Source of the DNA: Bradyrhizobium macuxiense
Lineage (GTDB): Bacteria > Pseudomonadota > Alphaproteobacteria > Rhizobiales > Xanthobacteraceae
DNA length: 55,581 nucleotides
Assembly (NCBI RefSeq): GCF_001542415.1
Contig: NZ_LNCU01000030.1
Coordinates: 78,884-134,464 of the forward strand
Reading direction: 5' to 3'
A program made the position numbers and the translations under genes. Below, one piece after another: positions 42,564-52,324 of the stretch (the stretch's first letter is position 1; every line of letters begins with the position of its first letter). A model generated the notes under the pieces. That model searched no databases. It was not told the origin of the DNA and saw nothing but the letters and a program-made list of their open reading frames with translations.

Positions 42564-43733
42564 ATGCTTTCGAACGGCAACGCAGCCGAGGGGCAAAAGG
42601 TGAGCGGCGACCCGACACTGGAGCGGATAGCGCAGGGCGAGGGACTGGCGTTGTGCGCGGCGGGCAACTGGACGGCCCGCTTTGCTCCGGCGCTCGAACG
42701 GATCGTCTCGGATGCCGAGAAGCTGCGTGGCACCCGTCCGCACATCTTCATTGATGTGTCGCAGGTCTCCAGCCTGGATACTTTCGGCGCTTGGCTGATC
42801 GAACGGCTGCGCCGCAGTCTCAGCGATGCCGCGACGGAAGCCATGATCGCCGGCCTGTCCGCCAACTATTCGAGCCTGGTGGATGAGGTTCGCCGCGTCG
42901 GTACCGCGCCCAAGGTCGACAGCGAGCCGCTGTCGATCACGGTCATGCTCGAGCAGATCGGCCGCACCGTGGTCGGCATCGGTGGCACGATCGTCAGTCT
43001 GGTCGACATGCTGGGCGCCGTGATCGCCGCGACCGGCAAGGTGTTGATCCATCCACGCAGCTTCCGCCTGACCTCGACGGTGCATCACCTCGAGCAAGTG
43101 TGCTGGCGCGCGGTGCCGATCGTGGTGCTGATCACATTCCTGATCGGCTGCATCATCTCGCAGCAGGGCATCTTCCATTTCCGACAGTTCGGCGCCGACA
43201 TCTTCGTCGTCGACATGCTCGGCGTACTGGTGCTGCGCGAGATCGGCGTGCTGCTGGTTGCAATCATGGTCGCGGGCCGATCGGGCTCGGCCTATACCGC
43301 CGAGCTCGGCTCGATGAAGATGCGCGAGGAGATCGACGCGCTGCGCACGATGGGTTTCGATCCGATCGAGGTGCTGATCCTGCCGCGCATGCTCGCGCTG
43401 GTGCTGGCGCTGCCGATCCTGGCCTTCCTTGGCGCGATGGCAGCGCTCTATGGCGGCGGCCTGGTGGCCTGGCTCTATGGCGGCGTCGATCCGGAGGCCT
43501 TCCTGCTCCGCCTTCGTGATGCCATATCGATCGACCATTTCATCGTCGGCCTGGTCAAGGCGCCGGTCATGGCCGCGGTGATCGGCATCGTCGCTTGCGT
43601 CGAAGGCTTTGCGGTGCAGGGGTCCGCGGAGTCGCTCGGACAGCACACCACCGCGTCGGTGGTGAAAGGGATCTTCTTCGTGATCGTGATGGACGGCGTG
43701 TTCGCGATCTTCTTCGCCTCGATCGGGATGTGA
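42564..43733 (+). CDS. MlaE-type ABC permease with N-terminal STAS-like domain
   Basis: 389 residues. Residues about 10-115 form a STAS-like domain (IFIDVSQVSSLDTFGAWLIE); residues 130-389 form the MlaE permease with its helices and the signature GRSGSAYTAELGSMKMREEIDAL, the usual coupling region. It belongs to transporters moving phospholipids or sterols between membranes (MlaEFD, Mce or TGD). STAS fusions to MlaE occur in many alpha- and deltaproteobacteria. The start is unsure: ATG 42564 is used, though GTG 42600 has the better ribosome-binding site, GAGGGG. The ATPase gene follows by 2 bp. Confidence 0.9.
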   Translation: MLSNGNAAEGQKVSGDPTLERIAQGEGLALCAAGNWTARFAPALERIVSDAEKLRGTRPHIFIDVSQVSSLDTFGAWLIERLRRSLSDAATEAMIAGLSANYSSLVDEVRRVGTAPKVDSEPLSITVMLEQIGRTVVGIGGTIVSLVDMLGAVIAATGKVLIHPRSFRLTSTVHHLEQVCWRAVPIVVLITFLIGCIISQQGIFHFRQFGADIFVVDMLGVLVLREIGVLLVAIMVAGRSGSAYTAELGSMKMREEIDALRTMGFDPIEVLILPRMLALVLALPILAFLGAMAALYGGGLVAWLYGGVDPEAFLLRLRDAISIDHFIVGLVKAPVMAAVIGIVACVEGFAVQGSAESLGQHTTASVVKGIFFVIVMDGVFAIFFASIGM

Positions 43734-43735
43734 CC

Positions 43736-44512
43736 ATGCCGGAGCAGGCAGACGACGCCATCATCCGGGTCCGCGACATCACCGTGCAGTTCGGCAAGAC
43801 CCGCGTGCTCGACGGTCTCAACCTCGACGTCAGGCGAGGCGAGATTCTCGGCTTCGTCGGCCCGTCCGGCGCCGGCAAGTCGGTGCTGACGCGCACCATC
43901 ATCGGTCTCGTGCCGAAAGTCTCCGGCCGCATCGAGGTGTTCGGTGTCGACCTCGATGCAGCAAGTTCGGGGCAGCGCCGGGCGGTCGAACGGCGCTGGG
44001 GCATCCTGTTCCAGCAGGGCGCGCTGTTCTCGTCGCTCACCGTGCGGCAGAACATCCAGTTTCCGGTGCGCGAATATCTGCGCGTCTCGCAGCGGCTGCT
44101 CGACGAGATCATGGTCGCCAAGCTCGTGATGGTCGGTCTGAAGCCGGAGGTCGCCGATCGCTATCCGTCGGAATTGTCCGGCGGCATGATCAAGCGCGTG
44201 GCGCTGGCGCGCGCGCTCGCGCTCGATCCTGAACTGGTGTTTCTCGACGAGCCGACGTCGGGCCTCGATCCGATCGGCGCCGGCGATTTCGACGAGCTGG
44301 TGCGCACCCTGCAGCGGACTTTGGGGCTGACCGTTTTCATGGTAACCCACGATCTCGACAGTCTTTATACCGCGTGCGACCGCATCGCCGTTTTAGGGAA
44401 CGGTAAGATCATTGCTGCAGGATCGATCGCCGACATGAGGGCATCGCAACATCCGTGGCTGCAGCAGTACTTCAACGGCAAGCGCGCCCGCGCCGTTGTG
44501 GCCGAGCCATGA
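43736..44512 (+). CDS. MlaF-type ABC transporter ATPase
   Basis: 258 residues: Walker A GPSGAGKS at 42-49, the Q-loop (LFQQGALFSSLTV), the signature LSGGM at about residue 147, Walker B LVFLDEP at about 167-173, and the H-loop VTHDL. The Q-loop GALFSSLTV and the signature LSGGMIKR are typical of MlaF. It powers the permease encoded two bases upstream. The frame is open 140 bp further upstream but inside the permease gene. Confidence 0.93.
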   Translation: MPEQADDAIIRVRDITVQFGKTRVLDGLNLDVRRGEILGFVGPSGAGKSVLTRTIIGLVPKVSGRIEVFGVDLDAASSGQRRAVERRWGILFQQGALFSSLTVRQNIQFPVREYLRVSQRLLDEIMVAKLVMVGLKPEVADRYPSELSGGMIKRVALARALALDPELVFLDEPTSGLDPIGAGDFDELVRTLQRTLGLTVFMVTHDLDSLYTACDRIAVLGNGKIIAAGSIADMRASQHPWLQQYFNGKRARAVVAEP

Positions 44513-44613
44513 TCCCGAACAACAGAGGCCGGTTTTCGGACGAGATCATGAGCCAACAAGGGGTTCGACAGGCCCTGACGCAGGCTGGCTGCGACAGGAC
44601 CTAGGAGCAATCG

Positions 44614-45480
44614 ATGGAAACGCGGGCGAACTATGTGCTGATCGGAGCGTTCACGCTGGCGGTGATCGCGGCGGCGTTCGGCTTCGTGCTCTGGTTCCAG
44701 AGCCTGCACACCACCAAGCAGCGCAGCCCCTTGAGGGTGATCTTCGAGGGCCCGGCGTCAGGCCTGCGCAATGGCGGCGCTGTGAACTTTAACGGTATTA
44801 GAGTAGGGGAAGTGATCTCGGTGAAGCTCGACAATCCGAGGCGCGTGGTTGCGCTCGCGATGGTCGAGAACAACGCCCCGATCCGCAAGGATACCCGCGT
44901 CGGCCTCGAATTCCAGGGCCTCACCGGCGTTGCCGCGATTTCGCTGCGGGGCGGCGAGGAGGCGGCTCCGCCGGTGCCGATCGACGAGGACGGCATCCCG
45001 GTGCTGACGGCCGATCCGAACTCGCTGCAGGACGTCACCGAGGCGATCCGCGCCACCCTGCAGAACGTCAATCGCATCGTCGCCGACAATCAGGAGTCGG
45101 TGAAGAACTCGCTCAGGAATCTCGAGACCTTTACCTCGGCGCTGGCGCGCAACTCCGAGAAGATCGACAACGTCATGCTCAAGGTCGATGGCGTGATGGG
45201 CAAGGCCGACAGCTTGATGCTCGGACTGAACGCGATTGCCGGCGGCAACAATGGCGGCGAGCTCAATCTGACTGTGAAGTCGATCCGCGAGCTTGCCGAC
45301 AATCTCGACAAGCGTTCCAACGCCCTGGTCCTCGATGGCCGCCGGACGCTGTCCGACATCAGCCGCGCCGTCAACAATTTCGACCGCAACCCGAGCCGGG
45401 TGATCTTCGGCGGCAGCAACAACGCGCCGGAACCGCCGGCTCCGGTACCGGCCGGGCCGGGTCCGCGACGTCGGCAGTGA
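44614..45480 (+). CDS. MlaD/MCE domain periplasmic lipid-binding protein
   Basis: 288 residues: one N-terminal membrane helix (YVLIGAFTLAVIAAAFGFVLWF), a single MCE domain (LRVIFEGPASGLRNGGAVNFNGIRVGEV and FQGLTGVAAISLRGG), then a long helical region (residues about 145-265) like those forming needle or tunnel structures, ending in a Pro-rich tail. TAGGAG precedes the ATG. It lies 101 bp after the ATPase and completes a minimal MlaEFD-like importer or exporter of lipids. The auxiliary lipoprotein gene found in many such operons is absent here. Confidence 0.92.
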   Translation: METRANYVLIGAFTLAVIAAAFGFVLWFQSLHTTKQRSPLRVIFEGPASGLRNGGAVNFNGIRVGEVISVKLDNPRRVVALAMVENNAPIRKDTRVGLEFQGLTGVAAISLRGGEEAAPPVPIDEDGIPVLTADPNSLQDVTEAIRATLQNVNRIVADNQESVKNSLRNLETFTSALARNSEKIDNVMLKVDGVMGKADSLMLGLNAIAGGNNGGELNLTVKSIRELADNLDKRSNALVLDGRRTLSDISRAVNNFDRNPSRVIFGGSNNAPEPPAPVPAGPGPRRRQ

Positions 45481-45787
45481 TGTGATCGGCGAGTGGGGCG
45501 TGGCGAATGCAGTTCGCCGCGTACCAAACGCGTCATAGCGAGCCGACGGGTCGGCGCAAAACGCGCCCGATGACAGGCTCCGCGAAACAATCCATCGCTC
45601 CGCTTGCCGAAGCATGGATTGCGCCGTCGCTTCAGCACGCAATTGCTCTGCAATTTTGTCGCGAGCTCCTCGCATTGACGGTGGCCAGCGCTGGCATGTC
45701 AACGCTACCGCGCGCGCCACGTCGTCCAAAACGAAAACGGAGGCCCTTCGGCCTCCGTTTCCATTCGCTATGTGCCAACTCGCCTGC
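45481..45787. other. Intergenic region between the MCE gene and the giant coiled-coil gene
   Basis: About 305 bp between convergent genes. It contains no supported gene; the only clear structure is the terminator at 45735-45760. Confidence 0.5.
45735..45760. terminator. Intrinsic terminator
   Basis: AAACGGAGGC (45735-45744) and GCCTCCGTTT (45751-45760), perfect 10-bp stem, loop CCTTCG. A-run on the left and T-run on the right make it usable in both directions by the MCE gene and the giant gene. Confidence 0.85.
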
Positions 45788-48700
45788 TCACGCCAGCCGT
45801 CCCGCTGCGTGCGCGAGCAGGGTATAGACCAGCCCGGTCTCCGAGGTCAGGTGGCTGCGCAGCTCATGCGGACCGCGACCGTCGCGGGCCACCTCGTCGA
45901 GCAGCCGCTCGAACTCGGCAATGTAGCGGTCGACCGTCTGCTTGAAGCCGCGGTCGGAGCGATACTTTCGCGCCACCTCGTCGAATGCCTTCTGGCCGGC
46001 CGGCGTATAGAGGCGCTTGGAGAACGCCTTGTTCTCGCCGCGCTGGTAGCGATCCCACATCTCGGCGGCGAGGTTGCGGTCCATCAGGCGAGCGATGTCG
46101 AGCGACAGCGACTCCAGCGGATTGGCGGGCTGCTGTTGCGGACGCAGGCGCGGGGCCTCGCGGCTCGGCGAGGGCGGCGCGGCGTCGCTGCGGTTCAGCA
46201 GATCCGACAGCCAGCCGTCGCCGGCGCCATTGTCGGTGCTCGCCGGGCTGACCGGCGGCGCCTCGGTGCGACGCGAGGTCGGCATGCCCAAGTTCTGCAA
46301 GCCCAGGTTCTGCACGCCGAGATCCGGGGGCGGCAGCGTCGAGGCGCTGTTGCCATTGTCGCGCATCCGCGCATCGTTGCGCCCGCCGCCGCCGGCAGCG
46401 GCTGCCATGATCGGCTCCTCCTGGCGAATGCTGGCGCGGCTGGCGCTGACGACATCGAGCCCACGGCCATGATGTGCGACGATGCGGTTGAGCTCGGCCA
46501 GCGCCTCGATCTGGTCGACGATCACCTTGCGCATCTGCGCCGTGTTCTCGGCAGCCTCCTGCGGCATTTCGAGCACGCCGCGGCGCAGCTCGTTGCGGGT
46601 GGCTTCGAGCTCGTTGTGCATCTCGGTGGCCATCTGCTTCATCGCCGTAACCATCGCGGAGAACTTCTCCGTCGACTCCTTGAACATCGTATCGGTCTCG
46701 GCGTTGCTCTGCTGGTACAGGTCGTTCATGGCGTCGATCGTCTGCTGACGCTCGTTTTCGGCGGCAAGCCGCACCGCCTCGAACTGCCGGCTGATCGCCG
46801 CCGAACCAGCGCCGGCGGTCTCCGCCACCACGCGCGCGATGTCGCGAGCACGCTCTTCGGCCGCAGCCAGCGATTCATCGAGCAGGCCGGTGAAGCGCGA
46901 CAGCCGCTGGTCGAGATCGGTGGTGCGCAGGTCGATGGTCGTGACCAACGATTCCAGCGCCTCCTTGCGTTCGCTGACGGAAGCCGTCGTCGAGTGGTTG
47001 GCTTGCTCCACCACGGCAGCCGCATCGATCAGTGCCTTGCCATGGGTCTCGAACTGGCTCGACAGCTGACCGAGGTCCTCCAGCGCCTTGCCGGTTTTGC
47101 TGTTGAACACCGTGAGCTGGTCTTCCAGGGTCTGGGTCGCCACGCCGTTGCGCGAGGTGACGTCGTTCATGGCGGACACGAAGTCGGCCACGCGGGTCAC
47201 CAGCGCGCGCTCCAGCGAGTTGAGGTTGTCGTGGGCGCCGGTCAGCACTTCCTGCAGCAGGATGTTGCCCTCGCGCAGCCGCTCGAACAAGGCCACCGTG
47301 TCGGTGCGCAGGATCTTGCTGGTCTCCTGCATTTCGGTGACCGCCGAGATCGAGACCTGGCGCGACTGGTCGATGGCCGCGCGCGAGGCGTGCTCGAGGT
47401 CCTTGAGCGACTTCGCCACGGCGCCGGTCGCCTGATCGCCCGCCGAAGTGATATTGCGCGCGACATCGCTGCCATGCGCCGCCATCGTCTGCGAGAACGC
47501 CTGGCCGCGGGTTTCGATCGCCTTCAGCGCATCGGCGGTGGAGCGATCGATATCGGTCGCAAGCTGCGTGGTCTTGGCGGTGAGCGCCTCGACCAGCGAG
47601 CCGCGGCGGCTGTCGACCATTTGCGACAGGCGATCGGTCTGCTGCTGCACATAGGTGACGATCTCGTCGGTCTTGCCGGTCATCGCCGAACCGAACGAGC
47701 TCGAGGCGGACAGCACCGAGCGCTCGATGTCGGCTGCGGTCGACTTGACCTTGGTCGAGACCTCGCTGGACATGTTGATCAACGCCGCCTGCGCGGCCTG
47801 CGCTGAGGTCTGGATGTTGTCGGCGGTCTTGGCCGTGACCGCGCCGAGGGAGCGCTCGATATCGGTGGAGATCGCGCGGATCTGGTTGGCGGCATCGGCG
47901 GAGGTCGCCGCGAACGAGGTCTGGGCCTCGCGGGCGCTGCCGAGGATGGTCTGCGCCGTCTCCGTGCTGGCCGCGGTCAGCGTGCGCTCGATCTCGGTGG
48001 AGATCGTGCGGATCTGGTTGGCGGCATCGGAGGAGGTCGCCGCGAACGAGAGTTGGGCCTCGCGGGCGCTGCCGAGGATGGACTGCGCCGTCTCCGCACC
48101 GGCCGTGGTCAGCGAGCGCTCGATCTCGGCGGAGATCTCGCGGATCTGGCTTGCCGCGTCGGCGGAGGTTGCCGCGAACGAGGTCTGGGCCTCGCGTGCG
48201 CTGCCGAGGATGGTCTGGGCGGTGTTGGCGCCGACGGCAGTCAGAGTGCGCTCGACGTCGATCGCCAGAGACTTGACGTGGTTGGCGGCATCCGACGATG
48301 CGGTGACGAGAACGTTGTGCGCCTCGCGGGCCCCGGCCGTGATGGTTTCGGCGGTGCCGGTGCCTGCCATCGACAGCGAACGCTCGATGTCGGCGGCAAG
48401 CGCCGTCACCTTGCTCGCGGCCTCGGCCGACACGTTGACCAGCGTGTTCTGGGCATCACGTGCACCTGCGGTGACCGCTTCCGCGGTCGCGGAACCGGCC
48501 ATTGACAGCGCGCGCTGCATATCGGCGGCGAGCGAGCGGACCAGGTCGGTGGCTTCTGTGGACGCGCCGGCGAGCGTGCTCTGGGCCTCGCGGGCGCTGG
48601 CGACGACGGATTCGGCCGTAGCCGTGCCGGCCATTGACAGCGAGCGCTCGATATCGGCTGCCAGTGTCCGGACCAGGTTGGTCGCATCGGTGGATGCGCC

Positions 48701-51700
48701 GGCAAGCGTGCTCTGGGCCTCGCGGGCGCTGGCGACGACAGATTCGGCCGTAGCCGTGCCGGCCGCCGAGAGCGAGTGCTCGATATCGGCCGCCAGTGTA
48801 CGGACCAGGTTGGTCGCTTCGGTGGATGCGCCGGCAAGTGTGGTCTGGGCCTCGCGCGCACTTGCGACGACAGCCTCGGCGGTGGCGGTACCGGCCGTCG
48901 AGAGCGAGTGCTGGATGTCGGCGGCGAGCGTGCGGACCAGGTTTGCGGTCTCGGTGGACACACCGGTCAGTGCGCTCTGGGCTTCGCGGGCGCCGGCGAC
49001 GACGGCTTCCGCGGTGGCGGTGCCGGCGAGCGAGAGCGAGCGCTCGACGTCGCTGGTGAGCGACTTGACCTGGCTGGTGACGTCGGTCGACGTCGAGATC
49101 AGCATGGTCTGAGCTTCCCGGGCGCCGGTCGTGATCGCTTCGGCGGCGGCGGAGCCGGCCATCGACAGCGACTGCTCGACGTCGCTGGCCAACGACTTGA
49201 CCTGGCTGGCGGCCTCGGCGGAGGCGCCGACCAGCGTGGTCTGGGCTTCGCGGGCGCCCGACAGCACCGAGGCTGCGGTAGCGCTGCCGGCGGCCTGCAG
49301 CGTACGCTCCACATCGGCCGACAGAGCCTTGATCTGGGAGGCGACGTCGCCGGAGGAGGAGACTAGCGCTGCCTGCGCGTCGCGGGCGCTGCTGAGGATC
49401 GAGTTGGCGGCGCTGGTGCCGACGGCGGTCAGCACGCCCTCGACCTCGGTCGAGGTCAGCTTGAGCTGGGCCCCGACGTCACTGGACACCGTCAGCAGCG
49501 ATTGCTGCGCCGCGCGCGCACCGGTCTGGATGGTCTCGCTGGTGTTGACCACGAGGTTGGTGAGCGAGCGCTCGGCGTCTTCGACATGAGACCTGATGCT
49601 CGACGACAGCAGCTCGGCGCGGGCCATGAGGTCGTCGCTGGCCTGGCGGCCGCTGCTCTCGATGCGGCCGGCGACGGCCTCGACGCGCGAACCCAGCAGG
49701 TCCTCAAACTGTGCGACGCGGGTGTCGATGTCGTTGGCGATCGCGCCGACGCGGGTTTCGATACCCTGCTGGGCGTCGACGAAGCGCGCCGAGATGGTGT
49801 CGCTCAGGTGCGCGCTGTGACCGTTGATGGTCTCGGCGAGACGATCGCTGTGGCCGTTGATGGTCTCGGTGACGTGGTTGATGCGGTGATCGACCGCCGC
49901 GATCGCCTGCACTGTGCCCTCGGTCAGGGTCGTGGAGAGCAGGCCGAGCCGCGAGTCGATCGACTGGATCGCCTGGGCGGCGCCGTCGGTCAGCGAGGTC
50001 GCAAGCGTGCCGAGGTGGCCGTCGATGGCGTCTGTGACGGACCGCGCGCGGCTCTCGAAGGTGACTTCGAGCGTCTTAAGGCGGCCATCGATGGTGTCGT
50101 CCAGCGACCTGAGGCGGCCGTCGAGCGAGTTGTCGAGTGAGCCGATCTTGCCGGCGAGCGAGCTGTCGAAGGTCGACAGCTTGTTGTCGAGCGAGGCGTC
50201 GAGGTTGGTGACGCGGTCGCCGAGCGTGGTCTCGAATTGCAGCAGGCGCTGGTCGAGCGTGGCGGTGATCTGGCCGCTGTTCGAGCTGACGCGATGATCG
50301 AAGGTATCGACATAGGTCTTCAGGCTGTCGGCGATGTCCTGGGTCCGTTGGCCCATGCGCTCAACGATGTCGCCGCCGAAGGTCTTCACCGTGCGGTCGA
50401 ATTCCGAGATGTGGCGCGTGATCAGCGAGCCGAGCGTGCCGGAGTCACGGGCAAATCTCTCGGCGAGTTCGCTGCCATGGTTCTTCACGAGCTCGTCGAA
50501 CGCGCTCATCTGCAGCGACAGCGAGTCGTGTGCGGTCTCGGTCTGGCTCACCACCTTGGCGACCAGCGAATTGACGGTGACGTCGAGCGCGTCGCTCGCC
50601 TTGTCGCCCGAGGTCATGATCTGGCCGGCGAGGCGGTTGCCGGCGTCGTCGATCTTGCCGACGAGATCATTGCTGCGCAGCTCCAGCTCCAGCAGCAACG
50701 AGTCTGCCGAGTTCTTGAGCGAATCGTGCACCAGCTCGGTGCGGTCTGAGATGCCGTCGACGATGACAGACGAACGCTGCTCGAAGTCGCCGGTGATGCG
50801 GTCGATGCGCTCGTTCAGCATCTCGTGGATGCGATCGGCCAGGTCGACGAATTCGTCGTGAACATGGCCGGTCTTGAAGTTGAGGCTGGCGGTCAGCCGC
50901 TCCGAGGCGTCCATCACGGCGCGGGTGGTCTCGGCGCTGGCCTCCTCGAGGCGGTCGAGCAGGTCGCCGCCGCGCTCGCCGAGCGCGAGGATCATGTTGT
51001 CGCCGGCGTGGCCCAGCGCGGTCGTGATGTGCTGGCCGCGCTCTTCCAGCGCGCCGGTGATGCTCTTGGCGACCTCGTCGACGCGCGAGGCGATCGCATC
51101 CGAGATCAGCGCGATGTCGTGGCGCAGATCGATCTGCACGCCGGAGATCGCGCTGCGCACCTGCTCGGCTTGGCCGACCAGGTTGTCGCGCTGGTGCGCG
51201 ATGTCCTGCAGCAATGCGCGGATGCGCACCTCGTTGTCGGAATAGGCGCGTTCCAGCGCTGCGACTTCATTGGCGACGAGGGTCTCGAGTTCGCCAGCGC
51301 GCGCGATCGCACGCTCGACGCCGTCGCCCATCGCCGCGACCTCGCGGCGGATCGCCTGGCCGACAGTGACCATGGAATCGGCGGCGGCGTTCTCAGGCTC
51401 GGAGAAGCGGATCGCGACCTGTGCCATCGATTGCGCGATCATCTGCATTTCCTGGCTGCGCCAGGCGAGGCTCGCAAGGAAGAAGAACAGCAGGATCGGC
51501 GCAAGGAAGAGCGCGGCAAGGCCAGCGAACATCAGGACGCCGCTGCCCTGGGCCATCCCTGCCTGCAGCGACGGCCAGAAGGCGACGGTGAGGATGATGC
51601 AGCCGAGCAGCCACGCGCCGGCCGCGATCGACGCGAACATGAAGGCGTTGCGGGCGGGACGGCCCTTGCGCAGCGACTGAAGCAATTGGCCGATGGTTTC

Positions 51701-51943
51701 GCGATCGTCATTGGCAGCACGGCGCGGCGCGCGCGGCTCCTCGATTGGCTCGAACGGCGTGCGGTCCGTGCTTGGGCGGGGATCGAAGGCCGTCGCCGAG
51801 AAATCGGGCGCGGCCGGCGGTCCGATCTGCTCGCCGGTGGCGTCTGACTTCTCGGCGCTCTGTTCGTTGATGTTGAGGGCTTCCTGGATCGCAGAAAGCG
51901 CGACTTCGGTGGGATCTTTGACCTTCTTGGGAGTGTTCGCCAT
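45788..51943 (-). CDS. Giant coiled-coil membrane protein, homologue of growth pole ring protein GPR/RgsE
   Basis: 2051 residues. A disordered Pro-rich N-terminus (1-95) precedes two membrane helices at about 100-122 and 135-160. Almost all the rest is apolipoprotein-like helical sequence rich in Ala, Ser, Thr and Asp. It includes thirteen tandem 44-residue units at 841-1412, a Gly/Pro-rich linker at about 1840-1940 and a compact C-terminal domain (LESLSLDIARLMDRNLAAEMW... to LVYTLLAHAAGRLA). Size and layout match Agrobacterium GPR, described as a ring scaffold at the growing pole and needed for unipolar growth, and Sinorhizobium RgsE. The call is by architecture, not alignment. It ends 28 bases from a strong terminator and is followed divergently by an Hpt gene. 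Confidence 0.85.
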   Translation of the reverse strand: MANTPKKVKDPTEVALSAIQEALNINEQSAEKSDATGEQIGPPAAPDFSATAFDPRPSTDRTPFEPIEEPRAPRRAANDDRETIGQLLQSLRKGRPARNAFMFASIAAGAWLLGCIILTVAFWPSLQAGMAQGSGVLMFAGLAALFLAPILLFFFLASLAWRSQEMQMIAQSMAQVAIRFSEPENAAADSMVTVGQAIRREVAAMGDGVERAIARAGELETLVANEVAALERAYSDNEVRIRALLQDIAHQRDNLVGQAEQVRSAISGVQIDLRHDIALISDAIASRVDEVAKSITGALEERGQHITTALGHAGDNMILALGERGGDLLDRLEEASAETTRAVMDASERLTASLNFKTGHVHDEFVDLADRIHEMLNERIDRITGDFEQRSSVIVDGISDRTELVHDSLKNSADSLLLELELRSNDLVGKIDDAGNRLAGQIMTSGDKASDALDVTVNSLVAKVVSQTETAHDSLSLQMSAFDELVKNHGSELAERFARDSGTLGSLITRHISEFDRTVKTFGGDIVERMGQRTQDIADSLKTYVDTFDHRVSSNSGQITATLDQRLLQFETTLGDRVTNLDASLDNKLSTFDSSLAGKIGSLDNSLDGRLRSLDDTIDGRLKTLEVTFESRARSVTDAIDGHLGTLATSLTDGAAQAIQSIDSRLGLLSTTLTEGTVQAIAAVDHRINHVTETINGHSDRLAETINGHSAHLSDTISARFVDAQQGIETRVGAIANDIDTRVAQFEDLLGSRVEAVAGRIESSGRQASDDLMARAELLSSSIRSHVEDAERSLTNLVVNTSETIQTGARAAQQSLLTVSSDVGAQLKLTSTEVEGVLTAVGTSAANSILSSARDAQAALVSSSGDVASQIKALSADVERTLQAAGSATAASVLSGAREAQTTLVGASAEAASQVKSLASDVEQSLSMAGSAAAEAITTGAREAQTMLISTSTDVTSQVKSLTSDVERSLSLAGTATAEAVVAGAREAQSALTGVSTETANLVRTLAADIQHSLSTAGTATAEAVVASAREAQTTLAGASTEATNLVRTLAADIEHSLSAAGTATAESVVASAREAQSTLAGASTDATNLVRTLAADIERSLSMAGTATAESVVASAREAQSTLAGASTEATDLVRSLAADMQRALSMAGSATAEAVTAGARDAQNTLVNVSAEAASKVTALAADIERSLSMAGTGTAETITAGAREAHNVLVTASSDAANHVKSLAIDVERTLTAVGANTAQTILGSAREAQTSFAATSADAASQIREISAEIERSLTTAGAETAQSILGSAREAQLSFAATSSDAANQIRTISTEIERTLTAASTETAQTILGSAREAQTSFAATSADAANQIRAISTDIERSLGAVTAKTADNIQTSAQAAQAALINMSSEVSTKVKSTAADIERSVLSASSSFGSAMTGKTDEIVTYVQQQTDRLSQMVDSRRGSLVEALTAKTTQLATDIDRSTADALKAIETRGQAFSQTMAAHGSDVARNITSAGDQATGAVAKSLKDLEHASRAAIDQSRQVSISAVTEMQETSKILRTDTVALFERLREGNILLQEVLTGAHDNLNSLERALVTRVADFVSAMNDVTSRNGVATQTLEDQLTVFNSKTGKALEDLGQLSSQFETHGKALIDAAAVVEQANHSTTASVSERKEALESLVTTIDLRTTDLDQRLSRFTGLLDESLAAAEERARDIARVVAETAGAGSAAISRQFEAVRLAAENERQQTIDAMNDLYQQSNAETDTMFKESTEKFSAMVTAMKQMATEMHNELEATRNELRRGVLEMPQEAAENTAQMRKVIVDQIEALAELNRIVAHHGRGLDVVSASRASIRQEEPIMAAAAGGGGRNDARMRDNGNSASTLPPPDLGVQNLGLQNLGMPTSRRTEAPPVSPASTDNGAGDGWLSDLLNRSDAAPPSPSREAPRLRPQQQPANPLESLSLDIARLMDRNLAAEMWDRYQRGENKAFSKRLYTPAGQKAFDEVARKYRSDRGFKQTVDRYIAEFERLLDEVARDGRGPHELRSHLTSETGLVYTLLAHAAGRLA
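47708..49423 (-). repeat. Thirteen tandem 132-bp coding repeats (44 residues each)
   Basis: Within the GPR-like gene, units share the pattern A-G-x-x-T-A-E-x(4)-A-R-E-A-Q-x(3)-A-x-S-x(6)-V-x-x-L-A-A-D-I-E-R-S-L-S. Units 4-8, reading from the N-terminus, are the most alike (several stretches of 15 or more identical residues), which implies recent duplication or gene conversion; units 1-3 and 9-13 are more divergent. The 44-residue period, four 11-mers, is that of apolipoprotein-type amphipathic helices. Confidence 0.85.
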
Positions 51944-52324
51944 GTTCAGTCTAAGCCCTCTTACTTATTTTACGCGTCCGGCGACCTTGCGAACGTCCCC
52001 CCGCAAGCTCGAGCCGGTGCCCAAAGCGGACCGCAAGCGTGCCCGTCGGCGGCTTGTCCGCTACATCCGCAAACATCCTATTGGCTGAGCGATGCGAATG
52101 AAATGCTTGCGATTAATACTTTCTTAATCATCGTTAACAGCTTTAAGCCATAAAGCCTTATGGGAGCTCGGAATTCCTGTCGAACTGCGCCGATTGTGTC
52201 CTGAAATTGTCCAGAATCGGGCGGATTTGCAGATCATCCCGACAACAATCCGTTAACCAGTTTCATGATTGGCTGGGCCGATAAGCCGCCGGGGAGCGCC
52301 CTGGGGAGACGACAGGGACTGGCC
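51944..52324. other. Divergent promoter region between GPR-like and Hpt genes
   Basis: About 380 bp, with an AT-rich centre at 52105-52165 that is likely to hold promoters in both directions. No gene is supported. No clear operator is seen. Confidence 0.45.

Noticed and set aside
45614..49366. Very long open frames on the plus strand opposite the GPR-like gene
   Set aside because: They mirror the codon pattern of the coding strand, are Arg/Gly/Leu-rich in a repeated way that follows the 132-bp units, and have no domains or ribosome-binding sites.
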